DNA of 64,000 nucleotides from assembly GCA_902613755.1 (NCBI GenBank), contig CACMIH010000001.1, positions 124,001 through 188,000 on the forward strand, in the 5' to 3' direction. Below the pieces are notes generated by a model. It was not told the DNA's origin, ran no database searches, and worked only from the letters and a program-made list of their open reading frames with translations. Below, piece after piece: positions 33,319 to 42,911 of the stretch. The translations under genes and the position numbers were made by a program. Source of the stretch: an uncultured Pelagibacteraceae bacterium. Its GTDB lineage: Bacteria; Pseudomonadota; Alphaproteobacteria; Pelagibacterales; Pelagibacteraceae. Positions within the stretch are counted from its first letter, which is position 1. Every line of letters starts with the position of its first letter.

Positions 33319-35410
33319 CGGCTAATAATAACAAAGCTACAATATTTGTAATTTTAATCATAGGATTTACGGCTGGACCAGCAGTATCTTTGTAAGGATC
33401 GCCCACTGTATCACCAGTCACAGCTGCTTTATGAGCTTCAGAACCTTTCCCACCATGATTGCCGTCTTCAATATATTTTTTTGCATTGTCCCATGCTCCA
33501 CCACCAGCAGTCATTGAAACAGCTACAAACAGTCCTGTAATTATTACTCCGAGTAACATAGCACCCACCGCAGCTAAAGCAGCTACTTGTCCACCAATTG
33601 ATAAAATTATAAAATATAAAACTACCGGTGAAAGAACAGGTAATAAGGATGGAATAATCATCTCTTTAATAGCTGCAACAGTTAATAAATCTACAAGTTT
33701 AGCATAATCTGGCTTTTGTTTTCTTTTCATAATACCAGGAAATTTTTTAAATTGTCTTCTAACCTCGACAACTACAGCTCCACCTGCTCTACCAACTGCT
33801 TGCATACCCATTGAACCAAATAAATAGGGTAGCATCCCACCAATTAATAAACCAACAACAACATAAGGATTAGATAAATCAAAAGTAACAACTATTCCCT
33901 CTAAAGCTGAACCTGCTTCTTTTGAAAAATGTTTAATATCCTCTGTGTAAGCAGCAAATAAAACTAACGCACCTAAACCAGCTGAACCAATCGCATAACC
34001 TTTTGTAACAGCTTTGGTTGTGTTTCCTACCGCATCTAGAGCATCTGTTGTTTTTCTAACTTTCTTATCAAGATTAGCCATTTCCGCTATACCACCAGCA
34101 TTATCAGTAACTGGTCCATATGCATCTAATGCAACAACCATACCAGCTAAAGCAAGCATTGTAGTAACAGCAATAGCAATACCGAAAAGTCCGGCAATAG
34201 AATTTGTAATGAGAATTCCAGCAACAATTATTAATGCTGGTATTGCAGTTGCCTCCATAGAAACAGCTAGCCCTTGGATAACATTAGTGCCGTGACCAGT
34301 TGTTGATGATAACGCAACAGATTTAACTGGTCTATAACTTGTTCCTGTATAGTATTCAGTAATCCAAATTAATAATCCAGTAATAACTAGCCCTATGACA
34401 CCACAATAATATAGATCCATTCCATTAAATGTCTTATCATTTATTGTGTACTCATTTGTAAAACCAATTACATGATCTGTAACAGGCCATAGTATTACTA
34501 AAGATGCTACAGCAGAGACAACAAATCCCTTATACAAAGCATTCATAACGTTATTACTTCTTCCAAGTTTAACGAAAAATGTTCCAACAATAGATGTTAA
34601 TAAGCATGCAGCGCCAATAGATAAAGGGTAAATCATCATATTAAGATCACCAACAAAGAAAATTGAGGATAAAACCATTGTGGCAACAATTGTAACAGCA
34701 TATGTTTCAAATAAATCAGCAGCCATACCAGCACAATCTCCTACGTTATCACCAACGTTATCTGCAATCACAGCAGGATTTCTAGGATCGTCTTCTGGAA
34801 TTCCAGCTTCAACTTTTCCAACTAAGTCAGCACCTACGTCAGCACCTTTTGTAAAAATACCTCCACCTAATCTTGCAAAGATAGAAATTAGAGAAGCACC
34901 AAAACCTAACGCAACTAATGCATTTACAATTTCTCTTTCATCAACATTAAATTTCAATAATATATAATAATAAACAGCTATGGCTAATAGTGCTAAACCT
35001 GCAACCAACATTCCAGTTACAGCACCAGATTTAAATGCAACAGAAAGACCTTGAGCTAAACCTTTTCTAGATGCTTCTGCTGTCCTTACATTTGCTTCAA
35101 CAGAAACCAACATTCCAACATAACCTGCAATACCCGATAGAGCAGCACCTATTAAATAACCAAGACCTACTAGAGGACTAAATGCAATACTTACAATTAC
35201 TAAAACTACAGCACCAACAATAGCAATAGTTTTGTATTGTCTTGCTAAATATGCTTTTGCACCAATTTGAATTGCAGATGCAATATCTTGCATTTTTGCA
35301 TTCCCTGCACTTGAATTAAGAATGTTTTTACCAGTTAAAAATCCATAAACGATAGATAATAAACCAGCTCCAATTGTGTATAATAGTATTGTTTCGACTG
35401 TTCCGCTCAT
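33305..35410 (-). CDS. hppA: Membrane proton-pumping pyrophosphatase
   Basis: Polytopic (about 16 helices) pump hydrolysing pyrophosphate to move H+ outward. Catalytic motifs: [15 protein letters not shown] (about 189-203) with the [19 protein letters not shown] acidic run, and a second acidic site near [17 protein letters not shown] (429-445). Lys466 in GNTTKA, where K+-dependent forms have Ala, marks the K+-independent H+ type. At 701 residues it is complete. It salvages energy from biosynthetic PPi, sensible for a slow-growing oligotroph. Confidence 0.96.
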   Translation of the reverse strand: MSGTVETILLYTIGAGLLSIVYGFLTGKNILNSSAGNAKMQDIASAIQIGAKAYLARQYKTIAIVGAVVLVIVSIAFSPLVGLGYLIGAALSGIAGYVGMLVSVEANVRTAEASRKGLAQGLSVAFKSGAVTGMLVAGLALLAIAVYYYILLKFNVDEREIVNALVALGFGASLISIFARLGGGIFTKGADVGADLVGKVEAGIPEDDPRNPAVIADNVGDNVGDCAGMAADLFETYAVTIVATMVLSSIFFVGDLNMMIYPLSIGAACLLTSIVGTFFVKLGRSNNVMNALYKGFVVSAVASLVILWPVTDHVIGFTNEYTINDKTFNGMDLYYCGVIGLVITGLLIWITEYYTGTSYRPVKSVALSSTTGHGTNVIQGLAVSMEATAIPALIIVAGILITNSIAGLFGIAIAVTTMLALAGMVVALDAYGPVTDNAGGIAEMANLDKKVRKTTDALDAVGNTTKAVTKGYAIGSAGLGALVLFAAYTEDIKHFSKEAGSALEGIVVTFDLSNPYVVVGLLIGGMLPYLFGSMGMQAVGRAGGAVVVEVRRQFKKFPGIMKRKQKPDYAKLVDLLTVAAIKEMIIPSLLPVLSPVVLYFIILSIGGQVAALAAVGAMLLGVIITGLFVAVSMTAGGGAWDNAKKYIEDGNHGGKGSEAHKAAVTGDTVGDPYKDTAGPAVNPMIKITNIVALLLLAVIAG

Positions 35411-35488
35411 ATTAACCTTAAGTTGTTGGTTGTTAAATTTTTAAGCCCGCACAATACAAAAAAAGATAGAAAAGACAACGATTAACTT

Positions 35489-36448
35489 CTAAAACCAATG
35501 AATATAACCTTTGGATTTAGCTCGTATTTGCTTGCCTTTTTCGTCGAATATCAAAGATCTATCTTTACCAGATACAATTTTACCAATTTTAGTTATTTTA
35601 ATTCCGGTTGTTTTAGAGGCTTTTTGAATGATTCTAGCTTTATTAATATCTGCAGTAAATAATACCTGATAATCATCTCCATTAGAAATTAGATTAATTT
35701 TATTCAATCTTTGTTTTTTAATTAAATTACTTAATTTATTGGAAACAGGTATTTTATTTTCAAATAAATGGAATGATAAACTTTGTCTATTAATCATTTT
35801 TGCTAAATCATCAATTAATCCATCTGAAACATCAATAGAAGAGTTAGCAAATTTTAATAAATATTTTGTTAAATTTAAAGGTAACTCTGGTTTGTAATAT
35901 TTATCTACAAAAAATAATTTATCTTTATTTTTAAATTTAGCCTTATTGCTTAATGCTTTAAGTCCTAAATAACTATCTCCCAAATTTCCAGTAACATAAA
36001 TATCATCATTTGATTTAGCTTTGTTACGATAAATTATTTTATTTGAGTATCCCATTGAGGTAATGGTGAAACTTAGTTTGTTTGAAAAAATTGTGTCGCC
36101 ACCACATAAATCTATATTAAATTTATTTTGTTCTGATTTGAGTGACGTTGAAATTTTATATAAGTTGTTTTTTGTAAATGTTTTTTTATTACCTGATCCA
36201 GAAATAAAATAAAATTTTGGTTTAACACCTTTGCAAATTAAATCAGAAATTGATGACCTTAATATTTTTTTAATTACAAGACCAGGAGATTTAAAATTCA
36301 AAAAATGTGTACCAATGTTGTACGTATCAACAGATATAACAACACCTCTCTTTTTATCAAAAAAAACATCATCATTTAAATTAAGTGCAGATTTATTTTT
36401 TTTAGCTATTTTTGAAAAATAATTACTTATGAGTTCAAATTCATGCAT
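35489..36448 (-). CDS. thiL: Thiamine-monophosphate kinase
   Basis: Phosphorylates thiamine monophosphate to the active diphosphate. AIR-synthase fold: NDDVFF and VISVDTYNIGTHF metal-binding region near the N-terminus, SDLICKGVKPKFYF, CGGDTIFS, YVTGNLGDSYLGL and SIDVSDGLIDDLAKM. The length of 319 residues is typical. It is the last gene of the glyA-nrdR-rib-nusB run and overlaps nusB by 8 bases; ribH-nusB-thiL is a widespread order. Confidence 0.93.
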   Translation of the reverse strand: MHEFELISNYFSKIAKKNKSALNLNDDVFFDKKRGVVISVDTYNIGTHFLNFKSPGLVIKKILRSSISDLICKGVKPKFYFISGSGNKKTFTKNNLYKISTSLKSEQNKFNIDLCGGDTIFSNKLSFTITSMGYSNKIIYRNKAKSNDDIYVTGNLGDSYLGLKALSNKAKFKNKDKLFFVDKYYKPELPLNLTKYLLKFANSSIDVSDGLIDDLAKMINRQSLSFHLFENKIPVSNKLSNLIKKQRLNKINLISNGDDYQVLFTADINKARIIQKASKTTGIKITKIGKIVSGKDRSLIFDEKGKQIRAKSKGYIHWF

Positions 36449-36845
36449 TGTTAGATCTTAATTTTTTTCCAACATTATCTAATAAAGCATTAAGATACTT
36501 TGTTTGTGAATCTTCAAGAAAAAAATTAGATGAATTTAAATATTCTTTTATAATTATATTAATAGATAAATTTGGTTTATACATAAATTCATAAGTTGCT
36601 GCTTTTAATATGGTTTGAAAAACTTTATCTAATTTTTCAAATACAAATTCATCACCTAATTTGTTGTTTAATTCGTCTAAAATGAGATCATTCCTTTCTA
36701 TTGTCCCTAAAACAATATCCTTAATAAATTTTTTAAATCTGTGTTTTGGAAAATCTAAATCATCGTTTTCATTATAAAATTTACCATATAATTTTTGAAT
36801 GATTATAACTCTTGGGTTATTTTTGGGATTATAGTGAGTTCTCAT
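36441..36845 (-). CDS. nusB: Transcription antitermination factor NusB
   Basis: RNA-binding all-helical factor that works with NusE(S10) in rRNA antitermination. The 134-residue sequence starts NPRVIIIQKLYGKFYNEN and keeps the DLILDELNNKLGD, KVFQTILKAATYEFMY and IIKEYLNSSNFFLEDSQTKY segments. It is Asn/Lys-rich and diverged, but gene order (ribH-nusB-thiL, with 4-base and 8-base overlaps) supports the call. Confidence 0.9.
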   Translation of the reverse strand: MRTHYNPKNNPRVIIIQKLYGKFYNENDDLDFPKHRFKKFIKDIVLGTIERNDLILDELNNKLGDEFVFEKLDKVFQTILKAATYEFMYKPNLSINIIIKEYLNSSNFFLEDSQTKYLNALLDNVGKKLRSNNA

Positions 36846-37234
36846 TTTTGAGACAAAACTGAAATCACAGCTTCTGCAGCTTCAGCACCTTTTTTTCTTC
36901 TTGCTCTTGCTTGAGCTATATTAAGACAAGTAATAATTCCATTTCCAATAGGTTTTTTACTATCTATAGATAATTTCATTATGGCATCTGTTGATGCTTG
37001 AGAAATGAAATCGAAATGTGGTGTTTGACCCTTAATTACACATCCTAGGGCTAAAAAACCATCAAATTTTTTTAAATTTTTTGAAATTGTAACTGGAATT
37101 TCAAAAGCACCGGGAACTTTAATAATTTTTATTATATTTTTTTTTGGAATTATTTTTAACGCACTTTTTATTAAGCCTTCAGCGATATCTTTATAATAAT
37201 CTGCTACAACAATTAGATATTTTTTTTTCATCAA
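36842..37234 (-). CDS. ribH: 6,7-Dimethyl-8-ribityllumazine synthase
   Basis: Penultimate step of riboflavin synthesis. Motifs: KVPGAFEIPVTISK (substrate loop), FDGFLALGCVIKGQTPHFDFI with the catalytic His, and GNGIITCLNIAQARAR. The protein is somewhat short (130 residues) with a compact N-terminus. It overlaps ribB and nusB by 4 bases each and completes ribD-ribE-ribB-ribH. Confidence 0.93.
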   Translation of the reverse strand: MMKKKYLIVVADYYKDIAEGLIKSALKIIPKKNIIKIIKVPGAFEIPVTISKNLKKFDGFLALGCVIKGQTPHFDFISQASTDAIMKLSIDSKKPIGNGIITCLNIAQARARRKKGAEAAEAVISVLSQK

Positions 37235-38331
37235 ATTAATTCCTGTTTTGTAATTTTTATACCATAACCATCAAGACCAATAACTTTTTTTGGTGATTTG
37301 GTGATTAATATCATGTTTTTAATTTTTAAATCTTTAATAATTTGAGCTCCAATACCATAATTTCTTATTAATTTGTCATTCCCTTTTTTATAAAAATCTT
37401 TGTTTTTATAATCTTTTAAGGTCTGAGTTACTGATTTTAAATTTGAGTCTTTAATAAATACTAAAACACAATTTTGATATTTTTTAAAATAATTTAGGGT
37501 CTTATTAAATGAATTTGGTAATGATTGATTTATTAAATAGTTTTGGACCACATTAGAGGAAATTACTCTTACTCTTGGAGTGGTACCTTTTTTTATTTTA
37601 CCTTTTATCAATGCAAAATGTTCTGAGCCATCTAAAAGATTTTCATAAATTCTAATATTATATTTTTGATTTTTTACATCAATCTTGCTTTGCTTTTTAA
37701 GTTTAATAAGTTTTTCTTTTTTTAGTCTATATGCGATTAGATCTTCTATTTTTCCAATTTTTAATTTATGTTTTTTTGCAAAGTTGATTAAATCCTTACC
37801 TTTAGCCATAGTTCCATCCTCATTCATAATTTCACAAATTACAGCAGAGTTATTTTTTTTTGCCAATTTTGATATATCTACAGAGGCTTCGGTATGCCCT
37901 GCTCTAACCAAGACACCACCATCTTTAGCTATTATTGGAAACACGTGACCAGGCGAAACAATTTCATTTTTATTTGCTTTTTTTTTAGAAGCAATTTTAA
38001 TTGTTCTAGCTCTATCTTTAGCGGATATACCTGTAGTTATTCCTTTTTTAGCTTCAATAGAAATTGTAAAAGCTGTTTTGTTTCTTGATTGATTAACTGG
38101 AGACATTAAAGATAAATTTAATCTTTTTGCTTGAAGAGTATCGAGTGCTAAACAAATTAAACCTCGTCCGTATTTCGCCATAAAGTTAATATTCTTTGCA
38201 TTCGAATCTGATGTAGAAATAACTAAATCTCCCTCATTTTCTCTTTTTTCATCATCAACTAAAATAAACATACCCCCTTTTTTGGCTACACTTATAATTG
38301 ACTCGATTGATGCAAAATTATTTTTTCCCAT
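37231..38331 (-). CDS. ribB: 3,4-Dihydroxy-2-butanone-4-phosphate synthase with degenerate GTP cyclohydrolase II domain
   Basis: The N-terminal half (about 1-205) is an intact DHBP synthase: FILVDDEKRENEGDLV, MAKYGRGLICLAL, HVFPIIAKDGGVLVRAGHTE and ICEIMNEDGTMAKG. The C-terminal half (about 210-366) aligns in position with GTP cyclohydrolase II (HFALIKG, then IGAQIIKDLKI) but has no zinc-binding Cys triad and no GDVFGSQRCDC-type motif, so that activity is probably lost. Alphaproteobacterial RibBA proteins often show this. A separate functional ribA would be needed. It overlaps ribE and ribH. Confidence 0.9.
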   Translation of the reverse strand: MGKNNFASIESIISVAKKGGMFILVDDEKRENEGDLVISTSDSNAKNINFMAKYGRGLICLALDTLQAKRLNLSLMSPVNQSRNKTAFTISIEAKKGITTGISAKDRARTIKIASKKKANKNEIVSPGHVFPIIAKDGGVLVRAGHTEASVDISKLAKKNNSAVICEIMNEDGTMAKGKDLINFAKKHKLKIGKIEDLIAYRLKKEKLIKLKKQSKIDVKNQKYNIRIYENLLDGSEHFALIKGKIKKGTTPRVRVISSNVVQNYLINQSLPNSFNKTLNYFKKYQNCVLVFIKDSNLKSVTQTLKDYKNKDFYKKGNDKLIRNYGIGAQIIKDLKIKNMILITKSPKKVIGLDGYGIKITKQELI

Positions 38332-38911
38332 GAAAATAATTCCTAACGTATTTAGACAAGATATCTATTTCTATGTTAACTAAACTAGATTTTTTTAATG
38401 TTGATAAATTCGTTTCTTTGTAGGTATGAGGGATTATCCATATCTGGAAACCTTTTTTAGTCACTTTTGAAATTGTGAGAGAAATCCCATTTACACAGAT
38501 TGATGCTTTTTCTATTAAGTGTTTTCTTTCCTTTTTAGGTAAATCAAAGTCAAAAAGAAATGATTTATCTATTTTTTTAATGCTTAATACTTTGCCGACA
38601 GTATCAACATGACCTTGGCAAATATGTCCTGAAATTTTTGTTCCATATTTTAAAGGTAATTCTAAATTTAGTTTATCTCTTGTTTTTAAAAATTTAAATT
38701 TTGAACGAATTATTGTTTCTTTAGATAGATAAAATTCCATAATTTTTGATTTATATGAGATTAGAGTTAAGCAGACACCATCACATGCAACTGACAAGCC
38801 CATATCTTTTTTGGAAATTTTAAGATTACTTTTTACAAAAATATTAAGACCCTTGGGTCTTTTAATAATTTTAGTAATAATACCTTGGTTATAAATTATT
38901 CCATTAAACAT
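38318..38911 (-). CDS. ribE: Riboflavin synthase alpha chain
   Basis: Dismutates two ribityllumazines to riboflavin. Two Lum_binding repeats: MFNGIIYNQGIITKI with LSVACDGVCLTLI (about 1-90), and ISGHICQGHVDTVGKV with ICVNGISLTISKV (about 95-190). The N-terminal MF-GI motif and length of 197 residues are typical. It lies between ribD (5-base gap) and ribB (14-base overlap). Confidence 0.94.
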   Translation of the reverse strand: MFNGIIYNQGIITKIIKRPKGLNIFVKSNLKISKKDMGLSVACDGVCLTLISYKSKIMEFYLSKETIIRSKFKFLKTRDKLNLELPLKYGTKISGHICQGHVDTVGKVLSIKKIDKSFLFDFDLPKKERKHLIEKASICVNGISLTISKVTKKGFQIWIIPHTYKETNLSTLKKSSLVNIEIDILSKYVRNYFHGKK

Positions 38912-38916
38912 AATTT

Positions 38917-40020
38917 CTATCTATATAGTGTTATTCTGTCTTTTCGCAAATTCAGATTTAAATTAATCTTTTTTTGATACTTTTGATTTAATGTGTTTAG
39001 ACCACTAAATTTTAAATATTCTGAGCTTTTAGAAAGGTTTTTAGGGCTTTTGAATAAATAAAATTTATTAAAAATTTTATTTTTGATTAGGGAATTAGTT
39101 AAATCATTTCCACCCTCTATTAATAAATTCCTACATCCAAAATTATATAGTTTTTTTAAAATTTCTCTAATATCAAATCTGTTATTTCTATCTACTTTAG
39201 ATTTAACAAGAATAATGCTTTTTCTTTTAAATTTAGAAATTTTTGATTTATCAGCTTTATTATAAAAAATTAAAGTATTTTTGTTATTAGAGGATTTAAT
39301 TATATAACTGTTTATTTTAGAATTTAGCTTGTTATCTAAAATAATTCTTTTTGGAGAAAATTTTTCTAAACCTTTCAAACGACAATTTAATTTTGGATTG
39401 TCTTTATTTAGTGTTTTATATGTAATCATCAAACTATCATTTTTATATCTCAATAGATGAGTAAACTTATCAGAATAAAAATTTGTAATTTTTTTTTGAA
39501 TCTTGCTGTAAATAATATTATTTTTTGAAATAGCGATTTTGCCAGTAACAAAAGGTAATTTTTTCTTTCTATTAAAAAAATAAGGTAAATAAAAACTTTC
39601 AATTTTGTTCTTTAATAAACCTTTTTTTACAATTATTTTTTTTGATTTTAAAATTTTAAAACTTTTATTTTTTACTCTTTTGTCTACATCGGTAACAGCA
39701 AATATAACTTCAGAAATTTTTGATTTTATTATCGCGTCAGTACATGGCGGTGTCAAACCATGGTGACAGCATGGTTCTAAAGTAACATACATTTTTGAGC
39801 CTTCTAATTCTTCAAAACTATTTTTAATCGCATTAAATTCAGCGTGTGGCCTTCCATTAAATGAGGTTTGACCTATAGAAATTATTTTGTCATTTTTAAC
39901 AATTACACACCCTACAGAAGGATTTGATCCTGTCAGGCCATGACGAGATCTAGCCAGATCCAAGGCTATCTCCATGAAAAATTTATCTTTTAATGAAAAT
40001 TTATGTTTTTTTGTAGACAT
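38917..40020 (-). CDS. ribD: Bifunctional riboflavin deaminase/reductase RibD
   Basis: Deaminates the pyrimidine intermediate and reduces its ribosyl side chain. The N-terminal deaminase domain has the zinc motif HAEFNAI and the [11 protein letters not shown] cluster; the C-terminal reductase domain (about 150-367) has [12 protein letters not shown] and [20 protein letters not shown] take the ATG at 40020 (N-terminus [12 protein letters not shown]) because earlier starts run deep into nrdR; the remaining overlap is 20 bases. The reductase half is strongly diverged and Lys/Asn-rich. Confidence 0.9.
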   Translation of the reverse strand: MSTKKHKFSLKDKFFMEIALDLARSRHGLTGSNPSVGCVIVKNDKIISIGQTSFNGRPHAEFNAIKNSFEELEGSKMYVTLEPCCHHGLTPPCTDAIIKSKISEVIFAVTDVDKRVKNKSFKILKSKKIIVKKGLLKNKIESFYLPYFFNRKKKLPFVTGKIAISKNNIIYSKIQKKITNFYSDKFTHLLRYKNDSLMITYKTLNKDNPKLNCRLKGLEKFSPKRIILDNKLNSKINSYIIKSSNNKNTLIFYNKADKSKISKFKRKSIILVKSKVDRNNRFDIREILKKLYNFGCRNLLIEGGNDLTNSLIKNKIFNKFYLFKSPKNLSKSSEYLKFSGLNTLNQKYQKKINLNLNLRKDRITLYR

Positions 40021-40459
40021 TAAGTTTGTCCACGAATTGCACGAAATCTTTTTCTTCTCTAAAGTTTCTATAAACTGAAGCAAACCTTACGTAACCAACA
40101 GGATCTAAATCCTTTAAACCATCCATAACCATTGTACCAATTGTATTTGTAGATATTTCACTTTGACCAATTTCCTCTAATGATCTTGAGATCTGACTTA
40201 TAAATTTTTCTATTGTTTCGGTGTCTATGGGTCTTTTCTTAAGTGCAATATAAATTGATTTAGAAAGTTTATCACGGTCAAATACTGACTTTCTTCCATT
40301 TTTCTTAACAACCATTAATTCGCGAATTTGAATCCTTTCAAAAGTAGTAAAGCGTTCACCACAAATACAAAGTCTTCTTCTTCTTATAGCTGTTCCATCT
40401 TCTGTAGGTCTTGAATCCACTACAGATGTGTCACCCTTTTTTTCGCACGGACAAATCAT
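40001..40459 (-). CDS. nrdR: Transcriptional repressor NrdR (variant zinc ribbon)
   Basis: Regulator of ribonucleotide reductase genes that senses (d)ATP through its ATP-cone. An N-terminal zinc ribbon (about 1-40) with VVDSR and [16 protein letters not shown] is followed by the ATP-cone (about 49-139, [16 protein letters not shown]). Both metal-binding Cys pairs read C-x-C (Cys3/Cys5 and CIC) rather than C-x-x-C. At 152 residues it is otherwise normal. The order glyA-nrdR-ribD is standard in alphaproteobacteria. Confidence 0.93.
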   Translation of the reverse strand: MICPCEKKGDTSVVDSRPTEDGTAIRRRRLCICGERFTTFERIQIRELMVVKKNGRKSVFDRDKLSKSIYIALKKRPIDTETIEKFISQISRSLEEIGQSEISTNTIGTMVMDGLKDLDPVGYVRFASVYRNFREEKDFVQFVDKLNVYKKT

Positions 40460-40462
40460 TTG

Positions 40463-41770
40463 CTAAAGGTTCTTATATATAGGAAATGACGAAGTTAAAG
40501 CAATAACTTCATTTTTTACTTCTTTTTCTATTTTACTGTTATCAGAAGGATTTTCTGACAATCCTTTAAGAGTTTTTGTAATTAATTCACCAACAGTTTT
40601 AAATTCACTTAATCCAAAACCACGTGTTGTAGCTGCTTGTGTACCTAATCTTATACCTGAAGTAATCATGGGTTTTTCTGAATCAAAAGGAATACCATTT
40701 TTATTACACGTAATATTTGCTCTAGATAAACTTTCAGCTGCAAGATTACCTTTTACATTATAAGGCCTTAAATCAACCAACATCAAATGCGTATCCGTTC
40801 CATCGGAGTATATTTTAAATCCATTATTTTTTAATGTCTCTGCAAGCATTTTAGCGTTAGCTAAAACTGATTTTATATAATTTTGAAATTCTGGCTGTAA
40901 AGCCTCCAAAAATCCAGCAGCCTTAGCAGCAATGATATGCATCAAGGGTCCACCCTGATAACCAGGAAAAACTGCTGTATTAAATTTTTTAGCAAGATCC
41001 TCGTGATTAGTTAAAATTATACCACCTCTTGCACTTCTAAAAACTTTGTGTGTAGTTGATGTAACAACATGTGCATAGTCACAAGGATTAGGATAACCTT
41101 TACCTGCAACTAAACCTGAGAAGTGTGCCATATCAACCATTAAATATGCTCCGACTTTATCTGCTATTTCTCTAAATCTCTTAAAATCAATTACTCTAGA
41201 ATAAGCACTTCCACCCGCTATTATTAGTTTAGGTTTATGTTCTAAAGCAAGTTTTTCAACATTATCATAGTCAATCAATTCCGACTTTTTATCAACATCA
41301 TATCCTATTGCGTTGAACCATTTACCAGACATTGAAATTTTTAATCCATGAGTAATATGACCACCTGAATTTAAACTCATACCCATAAATGTATCCCCTG
41401 GGCTTAACAAAGCTAAAAATACTGCGCCATTTGCTTGAGCTCCTGAATGCGGTTGCGCGTTTGCAAATTTACAATTAAATAATTTTTTTAATCTTTCAAT
41501 CGCAAGATTTTCAGCAACATCAACATGTTCACAACCATTGTAATATCTTTTACCAGGATAGCCTTCAGCATACTTGTTGGTTAAAACTGAACCCTGGGCT
41601 TCTAATACTGCTTGAGAAACTATATTTTCAGAAGCGATTAATTCAATATGCTGCTGTTGTCTGATTAATTCATCTTTGATAGCTTTATAAAGTTCTGGAT
41701 CCTTTACTGACAAACTGTCTTCAAAGAAACTTTTATAACTATCGTTTAAATAATTTTTTTCACTAGACAT
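40463..41770 (-). CDS. glyA: Serine hydroxymethyltransferase
   Basis: PLP enzyme interconverting serine and glycine with tetrahydrofolate, the main C1 entry point. Signatures: [68 protein letters not shown] and the PLP lysine in [16 protein letters not shown]. At 435 residues it is full length. It is preceded by rpiB at 2 bases and followed by nrdR at 3. Links functionally with sarcosine oxidase, which yields glycine and methylene-THF. Confidence 0.97.
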   Translation of the reverse strand: MSSEKNYLNDSYKSFFEDSLSVKDPELYKAIKDELIRQQQHIELIASENIVSQAVLEAQGSVLTNKYAEGYPGKRYYNGCEHVDVAENLAIERLKKLFNCKFANAQPHSGAQANGAVFLALLSPGDTFMGMSLNSGGHITHGLKISMSGKWFNAIGYDVDKKSELIDYDNVEKLALEHKPKLIIAGGSAYSRVIDFKRFREIADKVGAYLMVDMAHFSGLVAGKGYPNPCDYAHVVTSTTHKVFRSARGGIILTNHEDLAKKFNTAVFPGYQGGPLMHIIAAKAAGFLEALQPEFQNYIKSVLANAKMLAETLKNNGFKIYSDGTDTHLMLVDLRPYNVKGNLAAESLSRANITCNKNGIPFDSEKPMITSGIRLGTQAATTRGFGLSEFKTVGELITKTLKGLSENPSDNSKIEKEVKNEVIALTSSFPIYKNL

Positions 41771-41772
41771 AA

Positions 41773-42198
41773 TTATATTTTTTTAACTCTTTTTAAGTGT
41801 CTCCCACCATCAAATTTAGTATTTAAAAAAACACTTATAAACTTTAAAGCATTTTTTTTGGATATCAATCTTGAACCTAATGTAATAATGTTTGCATCAT
41901 TATGCAATCTGGATAATTTTGTTGATTTTAGATTAAAACATTGCGCTGCACGCACATTTTTATGCTTATTTGCCGCAATATTCATGCCAGTCCCAGATCC
42001 ACACACTAAAATACCAACATTTCTTTTATTAAGTTTGACTTTTTTTGCAACTTTATGTGCATAATCAGGATAATCAACACTACTATCATCTTTTGGACCA
42101 AGGTCTTCAAATTTTACTTTTTTATTTTTTAAATAATCCTTGATTGACTCTTTTAATTTAAATCCAGCGTGATCAGATGAAATATATATTTTTTTCAA
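41773..42198 (-). CDS. rpiB: Ribose-5-phosphate isomerase B
   Basis: Interconverts ribulose 5-phosphate and ribose 5-phosphate. RpiB/LacA-LacB fold: [32 protein letters not shown], the catalytic cysteine in [15 protein letters not shown], and [12 protein letters not shown]. The length of 141 residues is typical. It is placed 1 base after the oxygenase-like gene and 2 before glyA; the rpiB-glyA-nrdR order is common in alphaproteobacteria. Confidence 0.95.
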   Translation of the reverse strand: MKKIYISSDHAGFKLKESIKDYLKNKKVKFEDLGPKDDSSVDYPDYAHKVAKKVKLNKRNVGILVCGSGTGMNIAANKHKNVRAAQCFNLKSTKLSRLHNDANIITLGSRLISKKNALKFISVFLNTKFDGGRHLKRVKKI

Positions 42199-42199
42199 A

Positions 42200-42838
42200 T
42201 TAATTAAATTTGTAATCTAAAACACAAGCAACTAAATGTATTCTATTCTCTTCACCACCATTAAATGCATTGTGATACTTCGTATTATTTGTGACCCATA
42301 CTGACCCATCCGCAGGCATGTGCTTCGCAACATTATCAATAACCATGATACAGCCAGGGTTAGTAATTATAGGTATATGCAATCTTGGCTCAGGATCTCT
42401 ATGCCAACTCAAAGTTGATCTTGGTTCTTTTAAAAGAATTCTAACTCTTCCTAATTTATATTTAGATGACAGAGCATCATATACTTCTTTAAAGTAAGTA
42501 TTTTCATAATCTTTTATAAATTCTGAATATTGTGACTCATCAAGAGACTCGTCTCTAACTACTTCTTTTCCTGATTTATCAGGTTTTGTCCAATATACGC
42601 CTCTAGCCTTATTACCTTTGATTGAGTCTGGATCACCAGGTATTTGAGTTAATGATATCGCTCCAAAGTGAGTTACACCAGCATCCTCAAATTTTTTAAT
42701 CTTAACTATTTGATGATAAGCTTCTTGCAACTTTTCAATATCAAACTTAATTTCTTGTTTCTGGAAATCGCTAAAGTCTAAAACTCTATCTTCTTTTTTA
42801 ATGTTTAAGTCTATTACTTTTGAATTTTCTAACTTCAT
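42200..42838 (-). CDS. Aspartyl/asparaginyl beta-hydroxylase-like 2OG-Fe(II) oxygenase
   Basis: A 212-residue protein whose second half looks like the Asp_Arg_Hydrox cupin fold. Likely iron ligands are the His and Asp of LSWHRDPEPRLHIPI and a distal His in TKYHNAFNGG, with the 2-oxoglutarate-binding Arg in ENRIHLVACVL. The N-terminal 85 residues match nothing I recognise. The substrate could be a protein side chain or a small molecule. It starts the 42.8-35.5 kb leftward run ahead of rpiB-glyA. Confidence 0.7.
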   Translation of the reverse strand: MKLENSKVIDLNIKKEDRVLDFSDFQKQEIKFDIEKLQEAYHQIVKIKKFEDAGVTHFGAISLTQIPGDPDSIKGNKARGVYWTKPDKSGKEVVRDESLDESQYSEFIKDYENTYFKEVYDALSSKYKLGRVRILLKEPRSTLSWHRDPEPRLHIPIITNPGCIMVIDNVAKHMPADGSVWVTNNTKYHNAFNGGEENRIHLVACVLDYKFN

Positions 42839-42911
42839 CTTGATTGCTTTCTACCCTTTTTTTTGTATATGTGTATATTACATTTGTCGCAATTTAAAAG
42901 TAAATTAAAAC

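Noticed and set aside
34014-34967. Long open frames on the plus strand inside hppA
   Set aside because: They are shadows of the strongly constrained hppA coding sequence, with alanine/serine/proline-rich products and no start context.
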